From Candidatus Mailhella merdavium (GTDB lineage Bacteria > Desulfobacterota > Desulfovibrionia > Desulfovibrionales > Desulfovibrionaceae): 64,000 nucleotides of DNA. The position numbers and the translations under genes were made by a program. The DNA lies in the NCBI GenBank assembly GCA_019119045.1, contig DWXS01000031.1:28615-92614 (forward strand), read 5' to 3'. The notes beneath the pieces were generated by a model that ran no database searches, was not told the origin of the DNA, and saw only the letters and a program-made list of their open reading frames with translations. Of this stretch, positions 9,030 through 18,197 are shown one piece after another. The stretch's first letter is position 1. Every line of letters starts with the position of its first letter.

Positions 9030-10624
9030 TCAGCCTCCGCATCAAGGCGATCGGCCATTCGCCCCAGCAAGCCCGCCGCAACAAGCGCAGTATCCTGATC
9101 GGAGCCGCGACGTTCAACCCACTGCGCAAGATACAGGAGCGTGGCGTCATCGGGAGTTCTCCCCTCCGCACGACGGCGGATTTCATCCGCCAGAGAGCGT
9201 TCGGCACGCGCACGCGCCGCACTTTCCTCCTGTATGGTCGTGGCCGTGCGTTCCATCTGTCCGCGCAGCTCCTGCGCCAGAGCAGTTTCCTGCCCCTCAA
9301 GCGCGCTTTCATACTTATGCGCAAGGGCAGTCAGCTCTTTACGCGCTCCGGCTATGTTCTGTTCCGTCTGCCGAAGCTCCTTCATTCTGGCCCCGAGGTC
9401 ATCCGTTCCGGCCACGCCGCGCAGTCCGGCATCCAGAAGACGGAACAGCCCCGCATAGGCCCGGAGCATATCCGCCGTCTGCTCTCCGTTCAAAGCCCCG
9501 CGGTTCCGGCGTGCGGCCGCGCTGCGCATGGCCTGCACAAACGAATCGTCATACATACGGTACAATGCTTCCAGCATTCCCGGAGACCAGACATGATCAA
9601 GTACAAAGGCTCGCGCGCCGGAGCTGTCCTCTCCGATATAGCGCAACCCGCTCATGCTCTGTCCGAACGTAGCGTTGGCTGCCGAAAGAGACGCGGAAAT
9701 TTTTCCCTTTTCTCCTTTCTTCGTGCCGGGCGTATAATGATCCACCATCCAGCGGGCAAGATCCCGCACAAAGAAGGGCGTAATCACGCTGTCGCCGATA
9801 TCCGAAGCCTCCGCAGCCAGCGTTCCGACACTGCCGTCGTCCGCTCCGCCGTCCAGTTCGCCGCCGAAACTGCCCCCGGAAGAAGGCAGTCCCTCCTCCG
9901 GAGTAAAATCTGCGTCATTTCGTTCCAGTGCGGCCTCAACGGCGGCAAGGCTGCGCTCCCGCTTATCGAACATGTTCCCCGCAGCCTGCGTTCCGCCTGT
10001 GCTGCCTCCGCTTCCCGAAGGCAGCGTGTAGGTAGAACCGGCCGGAGGTTCCACTATATTGCCGGAATCTTCTTTTCCGGCAGCCTGACGCGCAGGCTGG
10101 GCAGGCTGAAGAGCAGACTGTGCCGCCCTTTGTGCCGCAACGGAAGCCGGAATCGGTTCCTGAGAAGCCGGAGCGGCGGCAAGGCCGTCCGCACGACCGG
10201 AAGCCCCTCCCTCCCCGGGAAGAAGATCTTCCGGACGGGGAGCCTTATTTTCCAAATCAAAGCTTTCCCCCCGTGCAGCTTCAGACACGGCTCCCGCGCC
10301 TGTTCCACCGAAAGAATTCTCTGTTCCGAACCCGGACGCCGCCCTTTCTCCGGGCAGCCCGGTCTCTCCGGAAGTTCTTCCTTCTCCGGGCAGTCTCGTT
10401 TCTCCGGCCATACTTCCCCGATCCGTACCGGGAACGGAAGAAGCCTGTCCGGAAGAAGAGAGAGAGGCAGGGGCCTCGGTTGAAATCGGGCCTTCGTCCT
10501 TTGTCAGCATGTACCAGGCTCCGCCGCCGCACAGAGCGAGCAGGGCGATGATGATCGTCACCGGCAGAGCGGAAGATTTTTTCCGCGTGGCCATTTCAAG
10601 ATTCCGGGGGGGCTGCTGCGTCAT
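9026..10624 (-). CDS. Membrane-anchored hypothetical protein with low-complexity stalk
   Basis: A 532-residue protein of no family I recognise. After about 18 basic residues there is one hydrophobic helix (VTIIIALLALCGGGAWYML, about 21-40), suggesting a type II membrane anchor. Residues 45-270 are Gly/Ser/Pro/Glu-rich and repetitive (recurring GETGLPGERAASG-like blocks). A compact region at about 275-410 (VITPFFVRDLARWMVDHYTPG and so on) is probably folded, and residues 415-490 look like a coiled coil. A GGAG eight bases upstream favours the first ATG over the internal one at MATRKK. It overlaps cobU by 4 bp. Its role is unknown; the layout suggests a periplasmic or envelope-facing domain on a flexible stalk. 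Confidence 0.75.
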   Translation of the reverse strand: MTQQPPRNLEMATRKKSSALPVTIIIALLALCGGGAWYMLTKDEGPISTEAPASLSSSGQASSVPGTDRGSMAGETRLPGEGRTSGETGLPGERAASGFGTENSFGGTGAGAVSEAARGESFDLENKAPRPEDLLPGEGGASGRADGLAAAPASQEPIPASVAAQRAAQSALQPAQPARQAAGKEDSGNIVEPPAGSTYTLPSGSGGSTGGTQAAGNMFDKRERSLAAVEAALERNDADFTPEEGLPSSGGSFGGELDGGADDGSVGTLAAEASDIGDSVITPFFVRDLARWMVDHYTPGTKKGEKGKISASLSAANATFGQSMSGLRYIGEDSSGARAFVLDHVWSPGMLEALYRMYDDSFVQAMRSAAARRNRGALNGEQTADMLRAYAGLFRLLDAGLRGVAGTDDLGARMKELRQTEQNIAGARKELTALAHKYESALEGQETALAQELRGQMERTATTIQEESAARARAERSLADEIRRRAEGRTPDDATLLYLAQWVERRGSDQDTALVAAGLLGRMADRLDAEAE

Positions 10625-10877
10625 TTATGCGCTCCTTGCCCCGTTCTATGGGGCGTGCATACATATTCCCGATAAGATCAAATTTTTTTTACTCCTTTCC
10701 GCCGGAACTGTGAAGTCCCGCCAAAAGCGAAAATAACGATGTATTTCATCCTGTTTTGCAAAAAGTGCGGCGGCGTTCCGATGCTGTCCGTACTTGCGCG
10801 AATCTTCAGGACAGGATAGCAAAAAACGGCCCTTCCGCATGGAAGGCGAAATGTTTCAGGAATCGAGGTTTCCCCCT

Positions 10878-11780
10878 ATGAAATGTCGTCGCTGCAAAGC
10901 TAACGCCGTTGTCGCCCTGCCCAGTCATAACAGCGCGTTTTGCGCGGACTGTTTTCTTGAATTTTTCTCCCGTCAGGTTCGCAAGGGCATAGAATCCTGC
11001 AAGCTCATGACGCCGGAAGACCGGGTGCTGGTAGCCCTTTCCGGAGGCAAGGATTCTCTGGCGCTGATGCTTATTCTCGGTCAGCTGGGATACAACGTCA
11101 CCGGTCTGCATATCGATCTTGCCATTCCCGAATCCTCCCCCGCCGCACGCGACGTGGTGGAACGCTTCTGCGCCAAGCACGGCTTTCCCCTGATCATACG
11201 CGACATGGAGAAGGAAGGCCTGCCCATTCCTCTGGTCAAGGCACGGCTGAAACGCCCCATCTGCTCCGCCTGCGGCAAGATCAAACGCTATTTCTTCAAT
11301 CAGACCGCGCGGGAAATGGGCTTTAACGTGCTTGCTACGGGGCACAATCTCGACGATGAAGTCGCGCGCCTGACCAGCAATACCCTGCGCTGGGATCGCG
11401 CCTATCTCAGCGATCAGGGGCCGGCTCTGGAAGAAGACGGCGGCTTTGCGCGCAAGGTCAAACCTCTATGGCGCTTGACGGAGTTTGAAACGGCCAATTA
11501 CGCCTTTCTCATGGGCATTGAAAATCACTACGCCCCCTGCCCCTACAGCGGCGGCGCCAGCTTCTCCGTTCTCAAGCGCATGTGGATGGATCTGGAAGAA
11601 GCCATGCCGGGGCGCAAGATCGACTTTTATCAGGGTTTTCTCGAGCGGGGCCGTCCCGCCTTCCGCAGTGAGGAAGAACGCGGAGGCGAAGAACTGCGCC
11701 CCTGTCCGCGCTGCGGCTATCCCACTTCCGCAGGCGTATGCGGCGTATGCCGCATTCGCGACGCGCTGAAGGACGAATAA
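10878..11780 (+). CDS. TtuA/TtcA-family tRNA 2-thiolation ATPase
   Basis: A 300-residue N-type ATP pyrophosphatase. An N-terminal zinc ribbon (CRRC at 3-6 and CADC at 22-25) precedes the PP-loop LVALSGGKDSLAL near residue 52. CSACGKIKRY supplies catalytic/cluster cysteines, ATGHNLDDEVARL follows, and a C-terminal zinc site CPRCGYPT...CGVC closes the protein. This zinc-PP-loop-zinc layout matches TtuA (2-thiouridine at position 54) and CTU1 better than E. coli TtcA, which lacks these terminal zinc ribbons. The ATG at 10878 is chosen because MKCRRC begins the zinc ribbon and GAGG precedes it; in-frame ATGs at 10839 and 10851 are possible. It is 82 bp upstream of eutB with no obvious functional link. 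Confidence 0.85.
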   Translation: MKCRRCKANAVVALPSHNSAFCADCFLEFFSRQVRKGIESCKLMTPEDRVLVALSGGKDSLALMLILGQLGYNVTGLHIDLAIPESSPAARDVVERFCAKHGFPLIIRDMEKEGLPIPLVKARLKRPICSACGKIKRYFFNQTAREMGFNVLATGHNLDDEVARLTSNTLRWDRAYLSDQGPALEEDGGFARKVKPLWRLTEFETANYAFLMGIENHYAPCPYSGGASFSVLKRMWMDLEEAMPGRKIDFYQGFLERGRPAFRSEEERGGEELRPCPRCGYPTSAGVCGVCRIRDALKDE

Positions 11781-11862
11781 TCGATTTCTGAAGCGGAGCA
11801 GACGGAGCTGCGGCCACGCGAGCGCAGTTCCGACAGGCTGAACTCATGCAAACGGAATTCCC

Positions 11863-13233
11863 ATGCGCAAGCTGTCATTACGCGAACTGCTGGCCAAGGC
11901 CTCGCCGCTGAGATCGGGAGACATTCTGGCCGGCATAGCGGCCGAAAGCGAGGAAGAACGCACAAGGGCACAAATGGCTCTGGCGGACATCCCGCTCACC
12001 CGTTTTCTCTCGGAATGCGTCATTCCCTATGAAGAAGATGAAGTCACCCGTCTGATTGTGGACAGCCATGACGAAAAGGCCTTTGCTCCCGTGCGCTCCT
12101 TTACGGTAGGGCAGTTCCGGGACTGGCTGCTGACCGAAGAGGCTGACGCCGATATGCTGGCCGCGCTCGCTCCCGGGATCACACCGGAAATGGCTGCCGC
12201 CGCAAGCAAACTCATGCGCGTGCAGGATCTGGTGCTGGCCGCCTCAAAATGCCGGGTCGTCACCCGCTTCCGGGATACGCTGGGACTGCCCGGACGCTTC
12301 TCCACCAGACTTCAGCCGAACCATCCCACCGACGATGCGCGGGGCATACTCGCATCCACCCTCGACGGCTTGAATTATGCCTGCGGCGATGCCGTGATCG
12401 GTATCAATCCGGCCACGGACAGTCTGCCCAATACCTTGCGCCTGCTGCACCTGCTCGACGAGGTGATCCGGCGTTACGACATCCCCACGCAGAGCTGCGT
12501 TCTCACCCATGTCAGCAACACCATGGAACTGATCCGGCGCGGCGCGCCCGTGGATCTCTGCTTTCAGTCCATTGCGGGGACGGAAAAGGCCAACGCCAGC
12601 TTCGGCATTTCCCTGTCTCTGCTGGATGAAGCCTGGGAAGCGACGCGCTCGCTCCGACGCGGCACCGTGGGCGACAACGTCATGTACTTTGAAACGGGAC
12701 AGGGCAGTGCGCTTTCCGCCGGCGCGCATCACGGCGTCGATCAGCAGACCGTCGAATGCCGCGCCTACGCCGTGGCCCGGCGTTACAGGCCCCTTCTCGT
12801 CAATACCGTGGTCGGCTTCATCGGGCCGGAATATCTGTTCAACGGCAAACAGATCATACGCGCAGGGCTGGAAGATCATTTCTGCGGCAAGCTGCTCGGC
12901 CTGCCCATGGGGGCGGATATCTGCTATACCAACCATGCGGATGCCGATCAGGACGACATGGACATTCTGCTGACCATGCTCGGCGCGGCCAATGTCAATT
13001 TCGTCATGGGCATTCCCGGCGCCGACGATATCATGCTGAATTACCAGTCCACCTCATTTCACGACGCCGCCTATCTGCGCAGAATACTGAACAGGCGTCC
13101 CGCTCCCGAATTCGAGGCATGGCTGGAGCGCATGGGCATTCTTGCTCCGGACGGACGCATGCTTCCTCCCGGAGGCGCGCTGCACGCTCTGGAAGCGGAC
13201 ATACAATCCTCCTCGCCGGGAGTTCCGTCATGA
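11863..13233 (+). CDS. eutB: Ethanolamine ammonia-lyase large subunit EutB
   Basis: A 456-residue TIM-barrel subunit that binds ethanolamine and, with EutC, carries adenosylcobalamin. The enzyme converts ethanolamine to acetaldehyde and ammonia. Characteristic stretches are RFRDTLGLPGRFSTRLQPNHP, DAVIGINPATDS, CVLTHVSNTMEL, FQSIAGTEKAN, NVMYFETGQGSALSAGAHHGVDQQT and IPGADDIMLNYQSTSFHD. Length is normal for the family. The stop codon overlaps the eutC ATG. No shell-protein, eutA (reactivase), eutH or aldehyde dehydrogenase genes occur in the window. The ribosome-binding site is a modest GGAA. Confidence 0.97.
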   Translation: MRKLSLRELLAKASPLRSGDILAGIAAESEEERTRAQMALADIPLTRFLSECVIPYEEDEVTRLIVDSHDEKAFAPVRSFTVGQFRDWLLTEEADADMLAALAPGITPEMAAAASKLMRVQDLVLAASKCRVVTRFRDTLGLPGRFSTRLQPNHPTDDARGILASTLDGLNYACGDAVIGINPATDSLPNTLRLLHLLDEVIRRYDIPTQSCVLTHVSNTMELIRRGAPVDLCFQSIAGTEKANASFGISLSLLDEAWEATRSLRRGTVGDNVMYFETGQGSALSAGAHHGVDQQTVECRAYAVARRYRPLLVNTVVGFIGPEYLFNGKQIIRAGLEDHFCGKLLGLPMGADICYTNHADADQDDMDILLTMLGAANVNFVMGIPGADDIMLNYQSTSFHDAAYLRRILNRRPAPEFEAWLERMGILAPDGRMLPPGGALHALEADIQSSSPGVPS

Positions 13234-14102
13234 CGAAAAAAATGCCGACATCTTCCGCGCCCGCGCCGGACAGCTCCCTGCCGGACGCGGCTTCGCCCGT
13301 CACACAGGACCCGTGGGCGGAACTGCGCCGCTTCACCGATGCCCGCATCGGACTCGGCCGTTGCGGAACAAGTCTGCCCGTCGCACACTGGCTTGCGTTC
13401 CGCCTTGCTCACGCCCGTGCGCGCGACGCCGTACTGACCCCTCTGGACAGCGACAAAATACGGAACATGCTGAAACAGCAGGGCATTGAAAGTCTGCATC
13501 TGTCCAGCGCAGTCCGCGACAAACAGGAATTCCTCACCAGACCGGACAAAGGACGACGTCTTTCTCCGGAGTCACGCAGAGTTCTCGACGCATACAGAGA
13601 AAACCATCCTTCCTGTCCTTCCGCAGATCTGTGCCTCGTCGTCAGCGACGGGCTTTCTGCCCGTGCCATACATGAAAACGCCGTTCCCTTCATTACGCTC
13701 TTTCTGAATCGGGCCCACGCCGCCGGCCTGACTTGCAGCCCCGTCGTCGTGGTGGAAAACGGACGTGTGGCCGCTGGCGACGAAATTGCGGCCAGGCTGG
13801 GCGCAAGGCTGGTCGTCGTCCTCATCGGGGAACGTCCCGGGCTGAGTTCGCCGAATTCTCTGGGCGTTTATATGACCTATGCTCCCGCGCCGGGCTGCAC
13901 GGATGAAGCGCGCAACTGCATTTCCAACATACGTTCGGGGGGCTTGAGTACGGAAGAAGCCGTCCGCAAGCTCTGTTATCTTGTCGAACAGGCCTTTGCC
14001 GGGCAGTTTTCCGGCGTACGGCTCAAGGACGACATGCCGGACAACTATCTGCCCTTCACGCATCCGCTCCATCTGGAACCCGGGCCCGCAGACAACAACT
14101 GA
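13230..14102 (+). CDS. eutC: Ethanolamine ammonia-lyase small subunit EutC
   Basis: A 290-residue subunit starting MTKKMPTSSAPAP at the ATG that overlaps the eutB stop (ATGA). The track ORF begins inside eutB in another frame and its first part is a shadow. A Ser/Pro-rich N-terminal tail of about 30 residues precedes DPWAELRRFTDARIGLGRCG. Family motifs follow: LTRPDKGRRL, CLVVSDGLSARAIHENA, GARLVVVLIGERPGLSSPNSLGVYMTY (cobalamin-binding face) and DEARNCISNIRSGGLS. It forms the alpha6beta6 enzyme with EutB. The aas gene converges on it from the other strand after 236 bp. Confidence 0.96.
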   Translation: MTKKMPTSSAPAPDSSLPDAASPVTQDPWAELRRFTDARIGLGRCGTSLPVAHWLAFRLAHARARDAVLTPLDSDKIRNMLKQQGIESLHLSSAVRDKQEFLTRPDKGRRLSPESRRVLDAYRENHPSCPSADLCLVVSDGLSARAIHENAVPFITLFLNRAHAAGLTCSPVVVVENGRVAAGDEIAARLGARLVVVLIGERPGLSSPNSLGVYMTYAPAPGCTDEARNCISNIRSGGLSTEEAVRKLCYLVEQAFAGQFSGVRLKDDMPDNYLPFTHPLHLEPGPADNN

Positions 14103-14338
14103 AACTCAACCCGTGGCGCGCCTCACCAGCTCCGCTCTTTTCCACCTGAAAGCAGCATGGTCTTCCTGCGCGCTTGCGTGGCGAAAAAACGCTTCCATAA
14201 CTGACGCTGCCTCCTGAACGGAACGCAGGCTCCTGGAAAAAGCAACGAACGGAACCGCCGGGCAGCCATGCGACGCCCTGCCTCCGACGGAAGCGAAGCT
14301 ATCCGACTGCGCACCTTCGGAATACCCGGCATGAAACG

Positions 14339-16525
14339 CTAAGCGCGCCTCTCCGCCCTGATCGCCATCTCCCGTGCGGTGCGGTAGTCGAATTTTCCGG
14401 AACCCAGAAGCGGCAGTTCCCTGACGCACAGAATTCTTTTCGGCGTCCACAAAGGAGAAAGCCCGCGTGCGGCAAAGGCCGTGGCAATCTGACCGGAGGT
14501 CACGCCCTCGCGTTCCACCAGCAGGGCAAGCTGCTCACCCTTTCTGGCGTCGGGCACGCTGACCACTCCCAGCCGGACATCGGGCCACAGATCGCGCAGA
14601 GCGTTTTCCACTGCGGCAAGAGAAATCATTTCGCCGCCTACCTTGGCAAAACGCTTGGCCCGGCCCTTGATGAAAATGAAGTTTTCGGCGTCCACTTCCA
14701 CAATGTCCCCGGTATCGTACCAGCCTTCCGCCTCCGGCCCCTCTTCTTCCGGATCGAGGGCCGGATCGCGGGGAGGTTCCAGCACACCGGGCGCGGTCGA
14801 ACGCATATAGCCCATCATGACGTTGTCGCCCTTGACCCACAATTCTCCGACTCTGCCGCCGCAGTCGTCAATGCCTTCCACGGGGCGCACGCGACAGCGC
14901 ATTCCCGGGGCAAGACGTCCCACGCTGCCGGCGCGGGTATTGGCCGGAGTATTCACGGAAATGACGGGCGACGTTTCCGTTGCCCCGTATCCCTCCACCA
15001 TGGTCACACCGAATTTTTCCTTCCACAGTCTGGCGGTGGACTCCCGGAGCTTCTCCGCCCCGGCGATAACCAGTCTGGCGTTGAAGAAATCATAGGGCCG
15101 TCCGTATCTGGCGTATCCGGCAAAGAAGGTATCCGTTCCGCAGATGACGGTGGACTGGCTCTCATAGAAGAGCTGAGGCACGTTGCGATAGTGCAGCGGG
15201 GAAGGATAGACAATAACGCGAATGCCTGTGACCAGCGGCAGAATTGTCCCTATGCCCAGCCCGAAGCTGTGAAACATGGGCAGACAGTTGAAGATGCGAT
15301 CCCCGGCGTTGACATTGACTACACACAGCATCTGCTCTCTGTTCGCAGCCAGATTCCTGTGGCTCAGAAAAACGGCCTTGGGCATGCCTTCCGTACCGGA
15401 GGTGAACAGAATGACCGCCGCTTCGTCGGCAGGCGTTTTCGGCGCGCACAGCAGCCACGAAGCCAGCAGCCCGCCGACTTTATCCCGCAGAGGCATGGTC
15501 GCCGCAATATCCTCCAGATAGACAAGGCGCAGCCCTTCGTCCTTCATGGCCTTTTCCAGAGATTCCAGCTCCCCCAGCTTTATGAAGGTGCGCGACGTGA
15601 GTATGCTTTTCAGTTCCGTCGTGCGGCACCCCGACAGCACGGGGCGCGCTCCTGCGGTAAAATTGATCATGGCCGGGACTTTCCGCGCGCTCTGCAGAGC
15701 AAGAAAGCCGACGAGTCCTGCCAGAGAATTGGGCATCATGAAGCCCACCCGCTGTTCGCTGCGGAACTCGCGGGCCAGAGACATTCCCAGAGCCCTGGCC
15801 CGGGTCAGCATCGCTCCGTAGGTCAGCGTGCGTCTGTCCTGATCCTCGGCAATGATTCTGGATCGCCCGAATACGCGCACGGCGTCCGTAAAGGACTGCA
15901 TGATGTTTCTGTCCGTTCTTGTGGACGAGTACAGAAGCTCCGTCATCATACCATACAACTGAACGGAAGCCCGACGTCGCCTTTCCCGCGGCGGCAAATC
16001 CTGCGGAGCTTCCAGCTTCTGAGGCGGAAGCACGGTCAGGGTGACGCGCGGAAACCAGCGCAGAGGAACCTTGTGCCGGAAATAGGAAAATTTTGAATAG
16101 GCCGCCCCGTCCAACCGGACGGGCAATAAGTCGGCGCGCGCTTTCTCCGCAATGAGGGCCGTTGCTTCAAGAACACGCATATATTCAGGGTCATTATGAA
16201 AACGTCGATCGTGAAAGACCATGCAACGCCGATATTTCTCCAGCGCGCGCACCAGAGAAAGCGTTGAAGTCGGGGACGAAAAATCCACCTCCACAACATC
16301 GGACAATAGCAGAAAAGGCTTCATCCACCAGCGCCGGGCCAGTTTGCGATCCACAGCCAGAGCCATGGGCTGGGGCAGCATGGAGGCTATGAGCAACCCG
16401 TCCAGAAGCGACGAGGGATTGGTGACGATAAGCGTGCGGGCCCCCGTTTCCGCATCATGTTCCATTCCCCGCACGCGGACACGGAAACAAAGACGTAACA
16501 GCAGGCGTACAGGCAATTTCAACAT
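14339..16525 (-). CDS. aas: Aas-like acyl-ACP synthetase with degenerate acyltransferase domain
   Basis: A 728-residue protein laid out like E. coli Aas: a PlsC-like N-terminal domain (1-200) and an AMP-binding acyl-ACP synthetase (about 215-725). The synthetase looks intact: ILFTSGTEGMPKA, LPMFHSFGLGIG, EGYGATETSPVISVN, GWYDTGDIV and KRFAKVGGEMISL. The acyltransferase does not. Where E. coli has NHVSFIDG (HX4D), this protein reads NPSSLLDG, and the FPEGR block reads FHDRR. Both were checked on the nucleotide sequence and are in frame. It may therefore activate fatty acids on ACP without transferring them to lysophospholipid itself. It lies 60 bp after the PqiC-like gene, at the end of the rfaE2-mla operon. 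No lplT transporter is adjacent. Confidence 0.88.
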   Translation of the reverse strand: MLKLPVRLLLRLCFRVRVRGMEHDAETGARTLIVTNPSSLLDGLLIASMLPQPMALAVDRKLARRWWMKPFLLLSDVVEVDFSSPTSTLSLVRALEKYRRCMVFHDRRFHNDPEYMRVLEATALIAEKARADLLPVRLDGAAYSKFSYFRHKVPLRWFPRVTLTVLPPQKLEAPQDLPPRERRRRASVQLYGMMTELLYSSTRTDRNIMQSFTDAVRVFGRSRIIAEDQDRRTLTYGAMLTRARALGMSLAREFRSEQRVGFMMPNSLAGLVGFLALQSARKVPAMINFTAGARPVLSGCRTTELKSILTSRTFIKLGELESLEKAMKDEGLRLVYLEDIAATMPLRDKVGGLLASWLLCAPKTPADEAAVILFTSGTEGMPKAVFLSHRNLAANREQMLCVVNVNAGDRIFNCLPMFHSFGLGIGTILPLVTGIRVIVYPSPLHYRNVPQLFYESQSTVICGTDTFFAGYARYGRPYDFFNARLVIAGAEKLRESTARLWKEKFGVTMVEGYGATETSPVISVNTPANTRAGSVGRLAPGMRCRVRPVEGIDDCGGRVGELWVKGDNVMMGYMRSTAPGVLEPPRDPALDPEEEGPEAEGWYDTGDIVEVDAENFIFIKGRAKRFAKVGGEMISLAAVENALRDLWPDVRLGVVSVPDARKGEQLALLVEREGVTSGQIATAFAARGLSPLWTPKRILCVRELPLLGSGKFDYRTAREMAIRAERRA

Positions 16526-16585
16526 GATGACGGCTCCTTGGGCATGAAAAACAGCGTGTGGCGGACTGTCTTCCGCTTCACATTC

Positions 16586-17203
16586 TCAACGCGTTCCGGT
16601 CTGCTCCCGTGCGCCCCTCTCCTGCGCATCCAGCGCAAGCACGGCCCGGGCAAGTTCCGTTCCCAACTGCTCCAGCAGATCGGACTCGGCCTCCACCATA
16701 TCGGCCATGGTCGCGCCCGCATTGTCTTCCGCACGAAACACACCGCTCCGCAGGGTCTGACCGTCCCTGTTCAGGGCCCACGCCGCCTCCAGCAGCACCT
16801 TTTCTCCCGGGGCGCCTTCAAAGCGACGCACGTCCACCTGTGCGCGAAAATCCGCGACGGCTCCGGTTCGCAGGGGCATGGCAATACCGTTGCGGGCGCG
16901 CATTTCACGCATCATGGTCAAACTGAGTACTCTGGCTATGCCCAGAGACAGATCTTCTCCCCAGCGGTGATAATCCTCGATCCGGATATCCACATCATCC
17001 CCTTTCCGCACGACCATCTGCGGACGCTGGAGATAGCCCGGCAGGGATACCGGCATGATGGCCACACTCGGCCCGTCGTCGTTCCGTTCCCTCTCCGATC
17101 TCTCCATGTCTTCAGGCGAAGCCAGCACATAAAAATGTACGACGGGCGAGGAAAAACAGCCTCCAAGAAAAAGCAGCGCAAACAAAACAAGAACGGCTCT
17201 CAT
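16586..17203 (-). CDS. PqiC/YmbA-like ABC transport auxiliary lipoprotein
   Basis: A 205-residue protein with a lipoprotein signal peptide: VLVLFALLFLGGC, lipobox LGGC, cysteine at residue 16. VVHFYVLASPEDM follows directly, which fits the Y-x-L-x-x start of the PqiC (DUF330) family. It lies 22 bp after the mlaD-like gene and completes an MCE transport set. The family acts at the outer membrane and binds the PqiB/MCE tunnel that moves lipids across the periplasm. Its sequence is otherwise poorly conserved, and the assignment rests on the lipobox, length and position. Confidence 0.78.
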   Translation of the reverse strand: MRAVLVLFALLFLGGCFSSPVVHFYVLASPEDMERSERERNDDGPSVAIMPVSLPGYLQRPQMVVRKGDDVDIRIEDYHRWGEDLSLGIARVLSLTMMREMRARNGIAMPLRTGAVADFRAQVDVRRFEGAPGEKVLLEAAWALNRDGQTLRSGVFRAEDNAGATMADMVEAESDLLEQLGTELARAVLALDAQERGAREQTGTR

Positions 17204-17225
17204 GGCAGCTCCCGGGTGCCGGACA

Positions 17226-18197
17226 TCAGGGCCGGCGCCCGAAAATCAGGGCGTCCGGCTTGAGTTCAAGCAGGGTGGCAAGATTGTCAATGGAATTGGC
17301 CGCATCGCGCAGGGCCCGCATGGTCTGGCTGAATTCCACCAGAGGCGCGGAATCCTCCCGTACCAGACGCTGCAGACTTTCCATGGTCAGCCGGGCGGAA
17401 ACGCCCATTGCGGAAACATCCTTCGTGCCTTTTTCCATACTCGCGGCCAGTTCTCCATATCGCTCCAGCGTGGCGATCGCTCGTTCGCGCACTTCCGTCA
17501 GCCCGCGGGCCTGCACGGTCAACTCGCGCACCAGTTCGGTGCTCTGCCGCGAAAGTTCGGTCAGACTGGCCGTAAGTTCCGGCAGATTAAGCCCGTTGAG
17601 CTGTGCGTTGATTCCACGCAATGCCAGCAGCGTTTCTCCGGTGATATCCCGTATCGGCACATCCGTCACCAGATTGATCACCTCGTCCAGCGACGAAGGA
17701 ACCGTCGGGATCTGGACAATACCGTCATAGGGGCGCATCTGTTCCGGCGTGGGAGGAGGAGCATCCGGCAGCATGTCCAGATCCACGCTGAGCTGACCGG
17801 TCACAAAGCTCAAGGTTCCCAGCCTTGCCCGAAGCCCCTTGCGGACAAGCTCCGTCAGCAGAAAATCGTCGACGGAACCCCGGCTCAGAAGGCTGGCCAG
17901 ATCGGCATGACTGGATTTGAACGTTGATTTTTCCAGTTCAAAAACCACCGGCGTGCGGAAGGCCAGCTCTTCTGCGTCGGCATTGATCTGAATGGATACG
18001 ACCTTGCCCACGCGCACACCCCGGAAATAGACGGGCGACCCCGGCAGAAGACCGCGCAGCGACGCGTCGAAAAAGCATACGAAACGTGCGGAGGACGATA
18101 GACTTCCCGACCCCACAATCATCACCCCTCCCGCCAGCAGGGCAAGGGCGCACAGTACAAAAAATCCTATGAGCGTCTTGGTTCCCTTTTCCGTCAT
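17226..18197 (-). CDS. mlaD: MCE-domain lipid transport protein (MlaD-like)
   Basis: A 323-residue protein with one N-terminal transmembrane helix (TLIGFFVLCALALLAGGVMIV). One MCE domain follows, with FDASLRGLLPGSPVYFRGVRVGKV, the hallmark G-L-x-x-G-x-PV-x-x-x-G-x-x-VG. The C-terminal 150 residues are helical and heptad-rich (EVINLVTDVPIRDI, LTELSRQSTELVREL and so on), longer than E. coli MlaD (about 180 residues), so it may form a longer periplasmic needle. It overlaps the mlaF stop by ATGA. It should pass phospholipids between the MlaFE complex and the PqiC-like lipoprotein. Confidence 0.9.
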   Translation of the reverse strand: MTEKGTKTLIGFFVLCALALLAGGVMIVGSGSLSSSARFVCFFDASLRGLLPGSPVYFRGVRVGKVVSIQINADAEELAFRTPVVFELEKSTFKSSHADLASLLSRGSVDDFLLTELVRKGLRARLGTLSFVTGQLSVDLDMLPDAPPPTPEQMRPYDGIVQIPTVPSSLDEVINLVTDVPIRDITGETLLALRGINAQLNGLNLPELTASLTELSRQSTELVRELTVQARGLTEVRERAIATLERYGELAASMEKGTKDVSAMGVSARLTMESLQRLVREDSAPLVEFSQTMRALRDAANSIDNLATLLELKPDALIFGRRP

